Part shown: positions 39,701-48,908 of the stretch, one piece after another
Numbering within the stretch: the stretch's first letter is position 1
How the letters are laid out: every line of letters begins with the position of its first letter
Assembly (NCBI GenBank): GCA_003116975.1
Contig: BGKB01000174.1
Location: 62,001-126,000 of the forward strand
DNA from: Aurantiochytrium sp. KH105
Lineage: Eukaryota > Sar > Bigyra > Thraustochytrida > Thraustochytriidae
Direction of reading: 5' to 3'
DNA length: 64,000 nt
Program-made: the position numbers and the translations under genes
Notes under the pieces: generated by a model
Databases searched by the model: none
What the model was told of the DNA's origin: nothing
What the model saw: the letters and a program-made list of their open reading frames with translations, nothing else

Positions 39701-41902
39701 GCTCGTTCGCCGCGCGGCCCTGGATGATCTCCGGCTACCCCCACTGCTGTGAGCGTCGAGAACACTGTCAAAGTCGTCGAGGTCCACGGTGCGATTAGCT
39801 GCATTTCCCTCTGACCCAGGCGTCGAAGCTGCGAGCGCGTAGAGCTCTTGAAAGTCGATTGTATCCCCATTCGAGTTTGCTAGCGATGAATCCGGCGAGG
39901 AACTTGCGGGCGCCACTGCTCCTGAACTCTGTGCAGGCGTGCGTGGTCGCATCGCCACGGCGTCTCCCTTGCGCAAAACATCCTCGGCCGTTTCAGGCGA
40001 TGGAGGCGGTGAACGATGGTTTTCGGCCGCCACAGCGTCGAATTTCTGCTCAAGCTCTGACTTGTCATCCTCGCTCCGCACCGAGGGGGACGGCACCTCC
40101 TCGCTGGTCTTACGCGAACCCGCACGAAAAACGCCCATGCTCGAGCGTCTGCTTCCCCTGCTTGAGCGGCTGCGTCGGCTCCCCGCGCTCTGGATGCCTT
40201 GCTCGGCGCTGTTTCGCGATCCCTCAATCTCGTCGTTGTCATCATCCATGGCTTCATCATCTTCTTCTTCCTCCTCCTCCCAGGTGGCGAGAATCGAAGA
40301 ATTCAGAGCAGTCTCACGATCTTCCTCAATAAGATCCTCGTCATCCGAGTCCACACGGTCCTCCATCTTATAGCGCGTCCTTGCATAATTCTTGTTGAGA
40401 GGTGTGACGCCGCCACGTACAGGGTCTTGATAGTCGAATTCTGCAGCATCCGGAGAACCAAAGACGACGGACTTCTTCTTTTGTCTGGCCGATGTACCGC
40501 GCTTTTTCCGCGCGCTGATGCAACTCTTAAGAGGCGTCGGCCCTGGGCCAAGCTCGGCAATGTTTCCGGGGGTCCGAGCTTGGGACTCGGGCCGGGGCGG
40601 CTTCTTGGCCGACGAACGTGTGCGAAGCGCGACGGGCGTGACGTCATCATTTTCCTGTGCACGAGCACTCGATTTCGAGTCTTCTGGTGTGCTTACCTGG
40701 AAAAGTTTGTCATCGTCCTTGGCCAAGAGCTCTGCTTCGCGTCTGCCGCGTGCAGTGGCGGCATTGAGCTGCTCCTCTTCGTCATCATCCTCGTCTTCGC
40801 TGTCGGCCATTTCAAGCAGACGCTGGAGTGCGGAAGGTGAGGCTGTATTTCGCCTGTTTCCATTACGTGCAGGCGTGTCGTCATTGTCAGAGTCGTCGAA
40901 TGGCGTTGATTTCACCTTTTTGGGCTTGGCGGGTGTTCCATTCCTCGTTCGGACATCCTTTTGTCCCTTGCCGGCGTGTTCATTTCCTCTGCCTCCGGCG
41001 TCTTCATCTTCATCTTCGTCATCGTCGTCTGCGCCGGCGAGAATGTTTTGAAATGCGGCGAGAGTGACCGTCCGGTTTGCTTCATCGTCGTCAAGGTGGC
41101 CATTCTCGCTGTCATCATCTTCGTCACTATTAAGAAGATCTTCCAGGTCTGCGGTGCCAGCAGAAGCGGCGCTCTTCCTTTCGCTGTGCACTGGGCGCAG
41201 AGCGTTTCGCCGCGTGTTCAGCTCGACTTCCGGGAGGGATGGCGTCGAAGCGGCAGAAATGCTGACAAAGTGATCCTCGGTGCTCGTGTCCATATCGTCA
41301 CTGTCACCATCATCATCATCATCGTTCTCGTTGTCGTCTTCCTCGACTCTTTGGGTTTCGCGGTCTGCGTTATCATTCATGCCGTGCTGCTGAATCTCTG
41401 CCTCCTCTTCATCATCGCCAGATTCGTCTGAAGAGTCTGAGAACCGGAGTGCAGGACCCGAGCCCTGCGAGTCAGGGGAGAACTCAATGAGCTCGCCTTT
41501 GGCCCTTTTCTTTTGGTCATTGGCCTTCTTTTCAAGAGGAGTTTTCGCAATGTTCAGATCCGAGCGTTGGTCGTCTTGGTTGCCAAGGTTCGCCTTGCCA
41601 AGATCGTTCTCGAGTGAGGTGCGTGCCTTCTTCCGCGCGGGACTTTTGCGACGCGGGCTGGGTGTTGGCGCGCCTCGCATAGTCCCGACCCCTGGCTGCT
41701 GCTGCTGCTGCTGCTGCGGCGGCGGCGGCGGCTTTTGCATGTGCTGGTTCTCCTGCTGCTGCTTTTGCGGATCGCCGCCAAGATCGAGCTCCTGAAAGGG
41801 CTTGCGTCTCTGCTGCTGCTGCTGCTGCTGCGTCGTCACCGGGTCCTTCTCCTCTGCTTGCTGCTGCTGCGGCGCCGGCGGTTGCTCCCTGGCAACCTCC
41901 AT
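36797..41902 (-). CDS. KNL1: KNL1/Spc105-like kinetochore scaffold with MELT-like repeats
   Basis: 1701 residues, no introns. KNL1 is the KMN-network scaffold that docks PP1 and Bub1/Bub3 at kinetochores. A Q/P-rich N-terminus is followed by KKKSVVFGS near 474, a PP1-docking RVxF motif placed as in Spc7/KNL1. Between about 270 and 1010 at least eight copies of a repeat close to RTVELGxLSxLAAMTPE occur (also TVDL, TIDL and TKEL forms), resembling MELT motifs with adjacent SP/TP sites. The C-terminal about 430 residues form a long coiled coil (about 1270-1480) and a final RWD-like region (about 1500-1700), the arrangement that binds Mis12 in KNL1. Much of the protein is acidic and disordered. 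The identification rests on architecture plus motifs, since KNL1 sequences diverge strongly. Confidence 0.82.
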   Translation of the reverse strand: MEVAREQPPAPQQQQAEEKDPVTTQQQQQQQRRKPFQELDLGGDPQKQQQENQHMQKPPPPPQQQQQQQPGVGTMRGAPTPSPRRKSPARKKARTSLENDLGKANLGNQDDQRSDLNIAKTPLEKKANDQKKRAKGELIEFSPDSQGSGPALRFSDSSDESGDDEEEAEIQQHGMNDNADRETQRVEEDDNENDDDDDGDSDDMDTSTEDHFVSISAASTPSLPEVELNTRRNALRPVHSERKSAASAGTADLEDLLNSDEDDDSENGHLDDDEANRTVTLAAFQNILAGADDDDEDEDEDAGGRGNEHAGKGQKDVRTRNGTPAKPKKVKSTPFDDSDNDDTPARNGNRRNTASPSALQRLLEMADSEDEDDDEEEQLNAATARGRREAELLAKDDDKLFQVSTPEDSKSSARAQENDDVTPVALRTRSSAKKPPRPESQARTPGNIAELGPGPTPLKSCISARKKRGTSARQKKKSVVFGSPDAAEFDYQDPVRGGVTPLNKNYARTRYKMEDRVDSDDEDLIEEDRETALNSSILATWEEEEEEDDEAMDDDNDEIEGSRNSAEQGIQSAGSRRSRSSRGSRRSSMGVFRAGSRKTSEEVPSPSVRSEDDKSELEQKFDAVAAENHRSPPPSPETAEDVLRKGDAVAMRPRTPAQSSGAVAPASSSPDSSLANSNGDTIDFQELYALAASTPGSEGNAANRTVDLDDFDSVLDAHSSGGSRRSSRAARRTSNASAASATSTGTSSGNRTIDLDDLTALAALSPVVAAASPARNTRSQQRRRASEARQQRQALKSHHQADSDDEDHNDNDHDEEAARTVELGQLSELAALDQSTNDSRVDSDVEMEDADEHRPKSPSSSPSKEEHTVELGTLSQLASMSPESAGPPSALKQSSLPPPPAAEGAEERTVELGNLSDLAAMTPENESVAIRRTRRISARLAVASSGTKHESARKGSAATPQDRTVDLGNLSELAAMTPESEPRPNQRRVSGPTASEEKTKELGSLTELAELSPATPATPGTPAETKEMAEESQASPTASSPHMRLSFSSLGSSSQGSDKKSERDGKQGLQFDSAAVLDGFMNSPGSTSSSPRGREVTSNKSPALVSARKTSLSPAEATDSASIAAAAAPFSPSPSSSPANEAKQSAGPEPAKGIDMTPETPEPANNTNASESAFRPRRALARTPLSAEQGTRDAAGTSPDVQEEDLSPPPTPKPSTTSLSLEAFLAQCEAPLSNESLHQDLGDAEDPSQDLVDDPEVEAQEVVDEELTRACVLQADMFGQKWTVNESRNRALLAQQTITELVTTLEQSSPSLLQVDAESGRVNLGLKKAIRTLREQALCEARASWSDIEAKGLSLSLQALEEHGSILREDIGIVQEGVQRLEAAGAQASEAVSSAERLHSLLEALLEQREVIGGYRQEIAELEERVRIADKDFTRVQSAHDVQAARLKEAQDNLEALEAQRQAEVDFESQNAVLDVAQGLHIWRLHNASGTSVELALDNVDGSYELITFIFDLQPSVVEIHSQHVGPDALETEDRPQVGVEEAFSSLDVEAKMATITKARVAHTVAALRSRLRGAEPSCVPDALLELDVEFGRLHDLWEEISQICQSETYPCKLTARGDGSMVFSVEIYYGGLGAVVKVAFEILPSYPLDADACKVSFELVSERNHDQLLQHLEQAVVQRNDEAKQFAPLSSLWAGILENF

Positions 41903-42596
41903 GTCGTTCGCGCAATAAGCAGGAACCCTCGCCGCCCAGACCAGAGATCAGTCCCGGACCAGACCACACACTCGAGCCGCGCGGCGGTCCCGCGCGAGCC
42001 TCAAGGCGATCCTCCGCTGCGCGCAGCTGGCTGGCGTCGCCCGCGGGCGGGCGGGGAGCGTCCGCCGGAGGGCCTCGCGCGCGCAGACCGGCCGCGGAAT
42101 GCGAGTTTGGGTCCCTGCCCCCGCCGCCCGAAAACCGCAGAGCGAGCTCGCCGAGACGGAGCCGCGCCAAGCAGGGGAAAAATGTAAAACGGCCGCCTTT
42201 GGGGTTGCGCAGATTATCCTCGCTTACCGCGCGGAAAGCCGTTTTATTCGAGGGTGCCTTGTCCAGGATATGCTGCGATAACGACCGACCGCCGCGGGGT
42301 GGGGATCGAGGTGCGGCCCTGTGCGCCAGAGTCCCTGGATAGATAGATAGACAGACAGACGGACGGACGGTGCGCGCCGTGTCATCGTTCGTCGTCGTCG
42401 TCGTCAACGTCGCCGTGGGGAACGTGGTGCGGCAGAACCCGAAGGCCCGTGTTGTGCGGGCGGAGCGCGGCCTGCGCCCGGTCCGTGGACCCGGATCTGG
42501 TCTGGAGCGACCGCGGCGTCAGAGGAGCAGTAGGTGCGTCCTACATCGCGCGGGACTGTCTCCCGTCCCAGGCGGGCCACGCACTGCTGCAGGAGG
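41903..42596. promoter_or_regulatory. Divergent upstream region of KNL1 and QSOX genes
   Basis: 694-base GC-rich head-to-head spacer, with GACA/GACG 4-bp units (about 42340-42370) and a short CGTCGT run. The QSOX frame opens at a GTG (42534), but its first ATG is 42597. No separate gene. Confidence 0.5.
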
Positions 42597-44456
42597 ATGC
42601 GAGCGGCGCGGACGCTCCTGGCCGGCCTTGCAATCGTCGCCGCGGCAGAGGCTATTGTGGAAAAGGAACAAGCACTTGCGGCCAAATTGAGTGATCAAGA
42701 GGGCGGCGACCAGGAGCGGCGTCTTCTGCAGGGCAGCTCTGATGGTGAACGTTTTGGACTTTTCATCGATGACGGATCCCCCGTGCAAGAGGTTGACGCA
42801 GCGTGGTTTGCAGATCCAAAGCGTGCAAACTTTTTGCGTGAAGAAGACGGTGTGATTGTCATCAACTTTTACAGCGCATCGTGCGGACACTGCCAAACCT
42901 TTGCGCCCACTTGGCGCAAGGTCGCCCAGCACGCACAGCAGGCAAAATGCAAGACACGTCTTCTCGCCATTAATTGCGACGAGTTCCGCGATACATGCTC
43001 CTTGTACAACGTGCGATCAGTCCCGTATCTGCTTGGATTTGCAAAGGGGAGCGTCATTCGTCGACCCGAGACGGCGCATGAAATTGAAGAGAGCATGCAC
43101 GAGATACTCCGATGGATGTCCGAAGCAGACAAGGATTTTGATCGAGCAGTCTTGCATCACAGCGACTCTTCCGAGCCATCTGAAGATCCAGAAAATGATG
43201 CTGACCTAGAACTGAGTGAGGAAAGTGCTGCCGCCGCCGCAGCAGCCGAGGCTGTCGACCACCTCGGAAACAGGCTCTCTGCGAAGGAAATGTTGCGACG
43301 CGACATCGCCGCAGCAGTTCGTTTTGGTCTCGAAACGGGCGTCTTCTTGGGTCGCTTCGAGCTCGGAGGCGAAGAGCTGGCGGCTCTCTACGCGTGGCTG
43401 AACGTGCTTCGCGAATCCTTTCCAGGAGTGCGCGAACGCGCGCAAATGGAAAAGCTCTTTCGCAGCCTGAAAGAGCGGGAAGACAAAACGAGACATGTGC
43501 TTTCCGTCTCGGCCTTTGACGCTGCGCTCGAATCGTGGGATTTTGCCGTCTACACGCCTGACCAGCGCACAAAATGGCGCGCTATTTGGTACACATGTCG
43601 TCCTGCCACTCTCCAGCACGTCGGGGTGCATGGTGGCTATCCTTGCGCGCTATGGAAGCTATTTCACGTGCTTACCGTGGCAAGCGGCGCAGGTGGCGCA
43701 TCTGCTGATCGTACGCTTAACGGGATTGTGGGCTTTATTCGGTACAGCTTCTCGTGTAACGACTGCCGCAAACACTTTCTTGAGAGTAACCCAAACCCTC
43801 AGCGTGAAATTCTACAAAGCGCTAGGCAACTGGGCATATCTCCGGCGCGCGCGCTCACGCTCTTCATCTGGTCCGAGCACAATGCTGTCTCCAAGCGTCT
43901 CAACGCAGAGGATGCCGCACTTGGCGACTATGGTAAGAGCAACAATGAATTTTCGCTGACGCGACGGGCTCAATTCGATCGCCCGACATTTCCCGAGGTC
44001 TACCATTGCCGTTCGTGCCGCCTCGCAGCGTCGCAGCCCAAGCTCCGAAGGGATGCTGGCGATGCTGCCTATCTTTCTTCCGCGGAGCGGTCTGTAGGGC
44101 CCAATGCTGGTTTTCGTGACCAAATCTTGTACGGTCGTAGTAGCAGCAGCAGTAGTAGTAGCAGCAGCAGTAGCAGCAGTATGGGTAGCATTGAGAATCA
44201 TGCATCAGGGGATGCACCCGGGGCACGGGATGCAAGTCGCGAGGAGCCTGTGGCGTGGGACTATGATGCAGTTTACATTTTTTTGCAGCACACATATTGT
44301 TTCCCTGACGACCCCAAATTGCACTGCCAGGTCCAAGAGGGGCAAGGTCAACTTAGTACTTCTGCCATTGTATTCCTCGTCGTTACACTCGCTTGCGGCG
44401 TTTTTGCTTACATGCGCCAGCGGCCAGGCAAATCTCCGCTCATTAAAAAGGTGTAG
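42597..44456 (+). CDS. Quiescin sulfhydryl oxidase (QSOX)
   Basis: Flavin-dependent thiol oxidase that introduces disulfides into secreted proteins using O2. From the ATG at 42597 the product is 619 residues, starting with a signal peptide (MRAARTLLAGLAIVAAAEA). A thioredoxin domain carries the active site FYSASCGHCQTF (CGHC near 95-98). The C-terminal ERV/ALR flavin domain has LWKLFHVLTVA, FSCNDCRKHF (active CxxC near 387), LFIWSEHNAVSKRL (FAD-binding helix) and a distal YHCRSC pair near 471. A serine run precedes one transmembrane segment at about 589-606, giving a type I membrane protein as in QSOX1-long and plant QSOX. There are no introns. Confidence 0.95.
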   Translation: MRAARTLLAGLAIVAAAEAIVEKEQALAAKLSDQEGGDQERRLLQGSSDGERFGLFIDDGSPVQEVDAAWFADPKRANFLREEDGVIVINFYSASCGHCQTFAPTWRKVAQHAQQAKCKTRLLAINCDEFRDTCSLYNVRSVPYLLGFAKGSVIRRPETAHEIEESMHEILRWMSEADKDFDRAVLHHSDSSEPSEDPENDADLELSEESAAAAAAAEAVDHLGNRLSAKEMLRRDIAAAVRFGLETGVFLGRFELGGEELAALYAWLNVLRESFPGVRERAQMEKLFRSLKEREDKTRHVLSVSAFDAALESWDFAVYTPDQRTKWRAIWYTCRPATLQHVGVHGGYPCALWKLFHVLTVASGAGGASADRTLNGIVGFIRYSFSCNDCRKHFLESNPNPQREILQSARQLGISPARALTLFIWSEHNAVSKRLNAEDAALGDYGKSNNEFSLTRRAQFDRPTFPEVYHCRSCRLAASQPKLRRDAGDAAYLSSAERSVGPNAGFRDQILYGRSSSSSSSSSSSSSSMGSIENHASGDAPGARDASREEPVAWDYDAVYIFLQHTYCFPDDPKLHCQVQEGQGQLSTSAIVFLVVTLACGVFAYMRQRPGKSPLIKKV

Positions 44457-44977
44457 ACCGCCTAACTTCAATAATCTGATCCTACTTCGAGAGGCAAACC
44501 TTGAGAATGTCTCTTTCTTTCTGTGTCGAGTTTTCTTACGGTCCTCTGCCAGACCTCTTTTTCATCTCTCATACCAGTAAGCCTGATGCCCATGAACCAG
44601 AACTAGGCACTCGCCGCAATCACCTCGCTCGCTAACAATCCGCACCCATCTGCTTGCGGGCTCTCAGAAAGGAGAGCTCGAGCTCACATCAGGCTGTTGA
44701 TTTATACCAACATGAATACTTGGGCCTACTACCTTGCCATACCTTGGCATCCTTGCATGTAGGCCTAGTAGCAGAGTCGTTCAATTCGTGTAGACGAGGG
44801 TCAGTCAGACCCCGACAGCGCAGCGGGCTCGGATCGACGCCCACGAAGGAAGACGCGCGCAGATTCACAGACACGCTCGCCGGAAGCAGCGCCTGCCGCG
44901 CGGCCGGGCCCGCCTGCTCGCTGCGAGTCCACTTCGGCAGGCAGCGAGTGCGAAGCGTCGGATCGTGAGCGTCAACC
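44457..44977. promoter_or_regulatory. Spacer between QSOX and the Sec14-like gene
   Basis: 521 bases between two + strand genes, AT-richer at the left (QSOX 3' UTR), GC-rich at the right (promoter). No gene seen. Confidence 0.5.
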
Positions 44978-46759
44978 ATGGCGGACGTAGCTCGGCTCGA
45001 GGCGTTGACGGCGGAGGTGCTTTCGCGGAGCGAGAAAGAGCAGGCGCGACTTGGCAGCGCTCTGAGCCGCTTCAAGTACAATACTGCTCTCTTTTCGGTC
45101 TTGGTCGTGGTCTGGTTGCTGCGCTCCGTGGAGACCCTGGGTTCCACGGCCTTGATTTGCGCTTTCCTTGCCATTGGGGGCCTGCTCACCGGCCTCCACA
45201 TGCACGAGTCCAGGAGCCTGCACGAAGCGCGGCAAACAGCAAATGAAATGCATGAGCGTGTTGGTAATGTGACGCAGCAAGTTTCCGAACTCCTGAAGCG
45301 GCGGGAGCAGGAACGCATCAAGCTAAGAGATCGACAGCTCCAGCCACTCCAGCCGCAGGAACTGCAGCAGCAACAACAAGAGCAACAGCGACAACAACAG
45401 CGACAGGAAGATGGCGACAGCGTCCATGGAGAGAACGATGCAAGTTCTGTACGGACCCTCTCATCCATAGGGTCCGCGCATAGCCTTGTGCGTGGTTCAC
45501 CACGAAGGCTCCAACCACAATCTCCTGCGAGCTTCGCCGAGGCGCCTCGAAGCGTACGCTCGTTTGGCGGCTGGTCACTGCGATCAGATCGTAGCGACGC
45601 GAGCAATGTATCCGAACTTCCACACGCCGAGTCTTCGCGTAGCACCTCTCGTAATGGGCCAAAGAAGCGCAGCTTTGTCCGCCGCGTTCTCATGCGGCGT
45701 CGACGAAAGTCCAGCAACTCGAGTGCCGACAGTCGCGCAGTCTTAGAAACAGGCAGCGCTAGTGCTGGCGGCCCCAATCTCGTTCGTGGAAATCAACCGG
45801 AAGCTGATCGTTCGAGCGATGAGGCGATCCAACAGACCAATGTTGATAGCGAGGCGTCAGAGGACATTGCCGAGGAAGGAGAGGACGGTGAGACGGACAT
45901 TCCGAGCACATTTTGTGTGACGGACAGTATCCACATCCCTGCTCAGGATATCCTGCAGCCACCTGTGAGCGAAGGGATCGAAGAACTGAGAAGTCGCGTT
46001 GCCGACGTGGTTTCAGAAGCGCTGGAGAGACGATATGGGGGACCCATCCGCTTCTACGAGCGATACCTGTTTGCTCGTAACGAGAAGGTTTCCGCCGCGG
46101 AAAAAATGATACGCGAAACGATCAAATTTCGTACAGAGCGCGGCATGGACGACCCCGAATCTGAAAAATCAAGACAACGACAAGAATCATTTTCCAAGCT
46201 GCGAAGTCATTGGCCCGGAGAATTCCTAGAGAAAACTAGCCAAGATGGATCCCCGATTCAGGTGTTTCGATACCGAGAATTGCGACCGAAAGAGCTAATG
46301 AAGCACGTCACCGAAGAAGAGTTTTCTGATTTCTACATTTCGTGGATGGAGATGACTCTTGAGCTGCAAAATCGCGCCAACTCGCGGCAATATCAGGCGC
46401 TGTGCAATGAAGCGCTGGACCAAGAGGGGCCTGGGGTACGGGACCCGGATGCACCGCACGAGTGGAAGTCGTTCATTGAGCTGCACGATCTCTCGGGACT
46501 CAGTTTTTCCCAACTGCACCCGCCCGGTATCGCAATGCTCACACGTGTGCTCAAGGTAGGACAAGGACATTATCCTGAAAATCTACGCGTGGCCTACATT
46601 GTTAACGCACCATTTCTCTTTTCGGGCGCATGGAAGATTATTTCCAAAGTGCTGGACCCTTCAACTGTGGAAAAAATCAATGTGCATAGCGGTGTGCCTC
46701 GCGAAAAGATGGTCAAGCACATGAATGCTGCACTCGTCGACGAGCTCTTTCCTCGCTAA
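44978..46759 (+). CDS. Membrane-anchored CRAL-TRIO (Sec14-like) lipid-transfer protein
   Basis: 593 residues, no introns. Two hydrophobic segments at about 37-50 and 57-72 anchor the N-terminus. A Q-rich and Ser/Arg-rich disordered linker follows (about 110-320). The C-terminal about 250 residues are a CRAL-TRIO domain with the hallmark YPENLRVAYIVNAPFLFSG, followed by WKIISKVLDPSTVEKI and a basic/hydrophobic end. Sec14-type domains exchange phosphoinositides and other lipids; the membrane anchor suggests action at a contact site or ER/Golgi membrane, which is inferred. The ligand cannot be told from sequence. Confidence 0.9.
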   Translation: MADVARLEALTAEVLSRSEKEQARLGSALSRFKYNTALFSVLVVVWLLRSVETLGSTALICAFLAIGGLLTGLHMHESRSLHEARQTANEMHERVGNVTQQVSELLKRREQERIKLRDRQLQPLQPQELQQQQQEQQRQQQRQEDGDSVHGENDASSVRTLSSIGSAHSLVRGSPRRLQPQSPASFAEAPRSVRSFGGWSLRSDRSDASNVSELPHAESSRSTSRNGPKKRSFVRRVLMRRRRKSSNSSADSRAVLETGSASAGGPNLVRGNQPEADRSSDEAIQQTNVDSEASEDIAEEGEDGETDIPSTFCVTDSIHIPAQDILQPPVSEGIEELRSRVADVVSEALERRYGGPIRFYERYLFARNEKVSAAEKMIRETIKFRTERGMDDPESEKSRQRQESFSKLRSHWPGEFLEKTSQDGSPIQVFRYRELRPKELMKHVTEEEFSDFYISWMEMTLELQNRANSRQYQALCNEALDQEGPGVRDPDAPHEWKSFIELHDLSGLSFSQLHPPGIAMLTRVLKVGQGHYPENLRVAYIVNAPFLFSGAWKIISKVLDPSTVEKINVHSGVPREKMVKHMNAALVDELFPR

Positions 46760-46825
46760 CACCGACGTCGACGACGATAATTATAAAGGAAGTAATGGAA
46801 GCAAGCATTCATTGACTCACTTTCG

Positions 46826-46849
46826 ATCAATCAATCAATCAATCAATCA
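46826..46849. repeat. ATCA tetranucleotide run
   Basis: About six units downstream of the Sec14-like gene, in the 261-base spacer between it and the convergent CHCT gene. Same unit as the run at 1201-1245. Confidence 0.85.
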
Positions 46850-47020
46850 TGTGAAATTATAAAAGCAATGAATTTGACCGTGAATCAGGGTTGTGTTTTT
46901 GTGTGTTGTTGATAAAGTTTCGATTGGCGCACCGTCTTGCTCGTTGAAGAGACGCATAATTCCTTTTCTTGTTTTGCGTGCTTGCTTGCTTGCAACAAGA
47001 GAAACCGGTTTGTTGTTTGC

Positions 47021-48427
47021 TCAGCTCTCTAATTCGCCGCGGAGCATCGTGTACAAATCTCGTAATTCCTTTCCGCCCTTGTTATAGTCGCAATGAAGCG
47101 CGGCCCAAGTCCACATAGCATCTTGGTCCAGCGAGGCTTCCGCTTCTCCCTTTTCCGAGATATATTCTCCGATGTTCATGAGGTAGCTCACCATCTTTTT
47201 GATGATTGAAGTCTTGGGGTTCTTCTTTTTCATGCCCCATGATTTGACCTTGGGAATCTTCTCAACAGAGGTGCGAATACCCTCCATCAAAGTGTCCAAA
47301 TCTACTTCCTTGGCCGGCGGAGAGGGCGTAGGCGCCGCCGGGGACGACGGTTTCGTGGACGTCTCTGCTTTCTCTGCCGCCGGTGGGGGTGGCGGGGGCG
47401 CAGGGGTCTCTTTCGCACTTGGCTTCGCCTCCTGCGAAGTCGTTTCCTTGAGCGTCGCGCTCGCCTCGCTAGCCTCACTGGCCTTGCGACCTCTTTTGCT
47501 TGGAGGCTTGGCAGGTTTAGCAGCGTCCTTGCCGTTTGCTGAAGAAACAGCCTGCGATGGTGCGTCGGAATCGTCCTTGATTTCGTCAGCCTCTTGGTTA
47601 AAGATTTTGCGCTTCTTGCCGGGCTTTTTCTTTGTTGAGCTCGTCGTTTTGTCCGCCAATGTCTTTTTCCTCGCCTCTTCGGCCTCTTGACGCTGAAGTT
47701 GACTGAGACGTTTTACCTTTTCTGCCATTTCAGCCTTTTGTTTCGTCTCGTTGACACGTCTTCGCGTTGCGTCCTCGCGCTCGCGTTTTTGCTTTTCAGC
47801 CTTGGCAGCAGCAGCAGCAGCGCGCTGCTTTTCGCGTTCAGCCTCTTCTTCTCGCGCCTTTTGTTCAGCTTCGGCGTGGCGCTTGCGACGCACTTCTTCT
47901 TCTTCTCGTGCGGCTTTGGCCCTGGCCTCGCGCTCCGCCTTGGCCTTGGCTTCGGCCTCTGCTTTGGCTTTAGCCTCTGCTTCTGCTTTAGCCTTGGCGA
48001 CCACCTCTGCTCTCACCCTGGCTTCTGCCTCAGCTCTTGCTTTAGCAGCTTCCGCCGCCTCCTGAGCTTCTCTCTCTTTATTGTCATTGTTCTCGACGAC
48101 CTGGACCTCCCCGTCGTCGTCATCGTCGTCGTCATCATCATCATCATCTTCCTCGCTTTCGTCCGACGAATGCAAAGCGGCTCGAAGGGCTGCACCCTTG
48201 CCGCCGTACATGGCGGCCCCTTTTCCCCTATACATCATGGCGCCCTTGCCGCGAAACATGGCGCCTTTGCCACCGCCGTTCATCACGGGCGTGCCGCGCT
48301 GGTCGTCCGAGTCCTCACCCTCCTCAGAGCTGCTCAGAGACCCTGCAGACGCGGAGTCTTCGTCATCCGACTGCGACTCCCGGATGCGGTTCATGATGGC
48401 CGCGCCTTTACCGCGAAACTGACTCAT
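47021..48427 (-). CDS. CHCT (DUF4208)-domain protein with N-terminal RGKGA repeats
   Basis: 468 residues from the ATG at 48427 (MSQFRGKGAA). The first 80 residues hold five [RG]GKGA[AM] repeats separated by Met, Tyr and acidic stretches. An Asp run and a long A/E/K-rich single helix or coiled coil (about 110-270) follow, then a Lys-rich and Pro-rich linker. The last about 80 residues resemble the CHD1 C-terminal helical domain (CHCT): KKMVSYLMNIGEYI..., MWTWAALHCDYNKGGKELRDLYTML, matching CHD1's LIKIGDHITE and W-x-W...L+KLY pattern. CHD1's chromodomains and ATPase are absent, so this is a stand-alone CHCT protein; a nuclear, chromatin-associated role is inferred. Head-to-head with the IQ/WW gene. 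Confidence 0.7.
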   Translation of the reverse strand: MSQFRGKGAAIMNRIRESQSDDEDSASAGSLSSSEEGEDSDDQRGTPVMNGGGKGAMFRGKGAMMYRGKGAAMYGGKGAALRAALHSSDESEEDDDDDDDDDDDDGEVQVVENNDNKEREAQEAAEAAKARAEAEARVRAEVVAKAKAEAEAKAKAEAEAKAKAEREARAKAAREEEEVRRKRHAEAEQKAREEEAEREKQRAAAAAAKAEKQKREREDATRRRVNETKQKAEMAEKVKRLSQLQRQEAEEARKKTLADKTTSSTKKKPGKKRKIFNQEADEIKDDSDAPSQAVSSANGKDAAKPAKPPSKRGRKASEASEASATLKETTSQEAKPSAKETPAPPPPPPAAEKAETSTKPSSPAAPTPSPPAKEVDLDTLMEGIRTSVEKIPKVKSWGMKKKNPKTSIIKKMVSYLMNIGEYISEKGEAEASLDQDAMWTWAALHCDYNKGGKELRDLYTMLRGELES

Positions 48428-48685
48428 CTTGGCGAGCTTTTGTGCGGGCTTTGCACGCAAATGTCGCGCAACCTTTTTCCCCCGCGCCCTTCAGTCTCTC
48501 AAAAACTTCCCCCGGGCTTTTCACGCTTCACGAAACGTCGAGGCAGCGATGCGCACGCCTTCTTTCCCGCGCGCTCTCCCCGCCTCCCCCAGGTCGCTCG
48601 CTCGCGCGCGCCGTCGGCAGCGTCGGCCGCGCTTCCTTCGTTCGCGCGGCCCACGGCCTCGCGCCGCCACTACCCCGCCCGGCGC

Positions 48686-48719
48686 GATCCGATCCGATCC
48701 GATCCGATCCGATCCGATC
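48686..48719. repeat. GATCC pentanucleotide array, about 7 copies
   Basis: Six perfect GATCC units plus GATCT, in the divergent spacer. Confidence 0.95.
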
Positions 48720-48870
48720 TCGCGCCCGGCCGGCCCCGCGCGCGCGGAAGTCGGCGGGCCCGCCGCGCCGCCGCGCCGCCGCGGCCCCCGCGCCCGCCCG
48801 CCCGCGCCGCCTCCGCGCGCCGCCCTCGCCGCCGCGAGCCCGCGCGCCGCCCTCGCCCTCGCCGAGTCTG

Positions 48871-48908
48871 TTCTGCTCTGCTCTGCTCTGCTCTGCTCTG
48901 CTCTGCTC
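48871..48908. repeat. CTCTG pentanucleotide array, about 7 copies
   Basis: Perfect units, about 275 bases upstream of the IQ/WW gene start. Confidence 0.95.
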
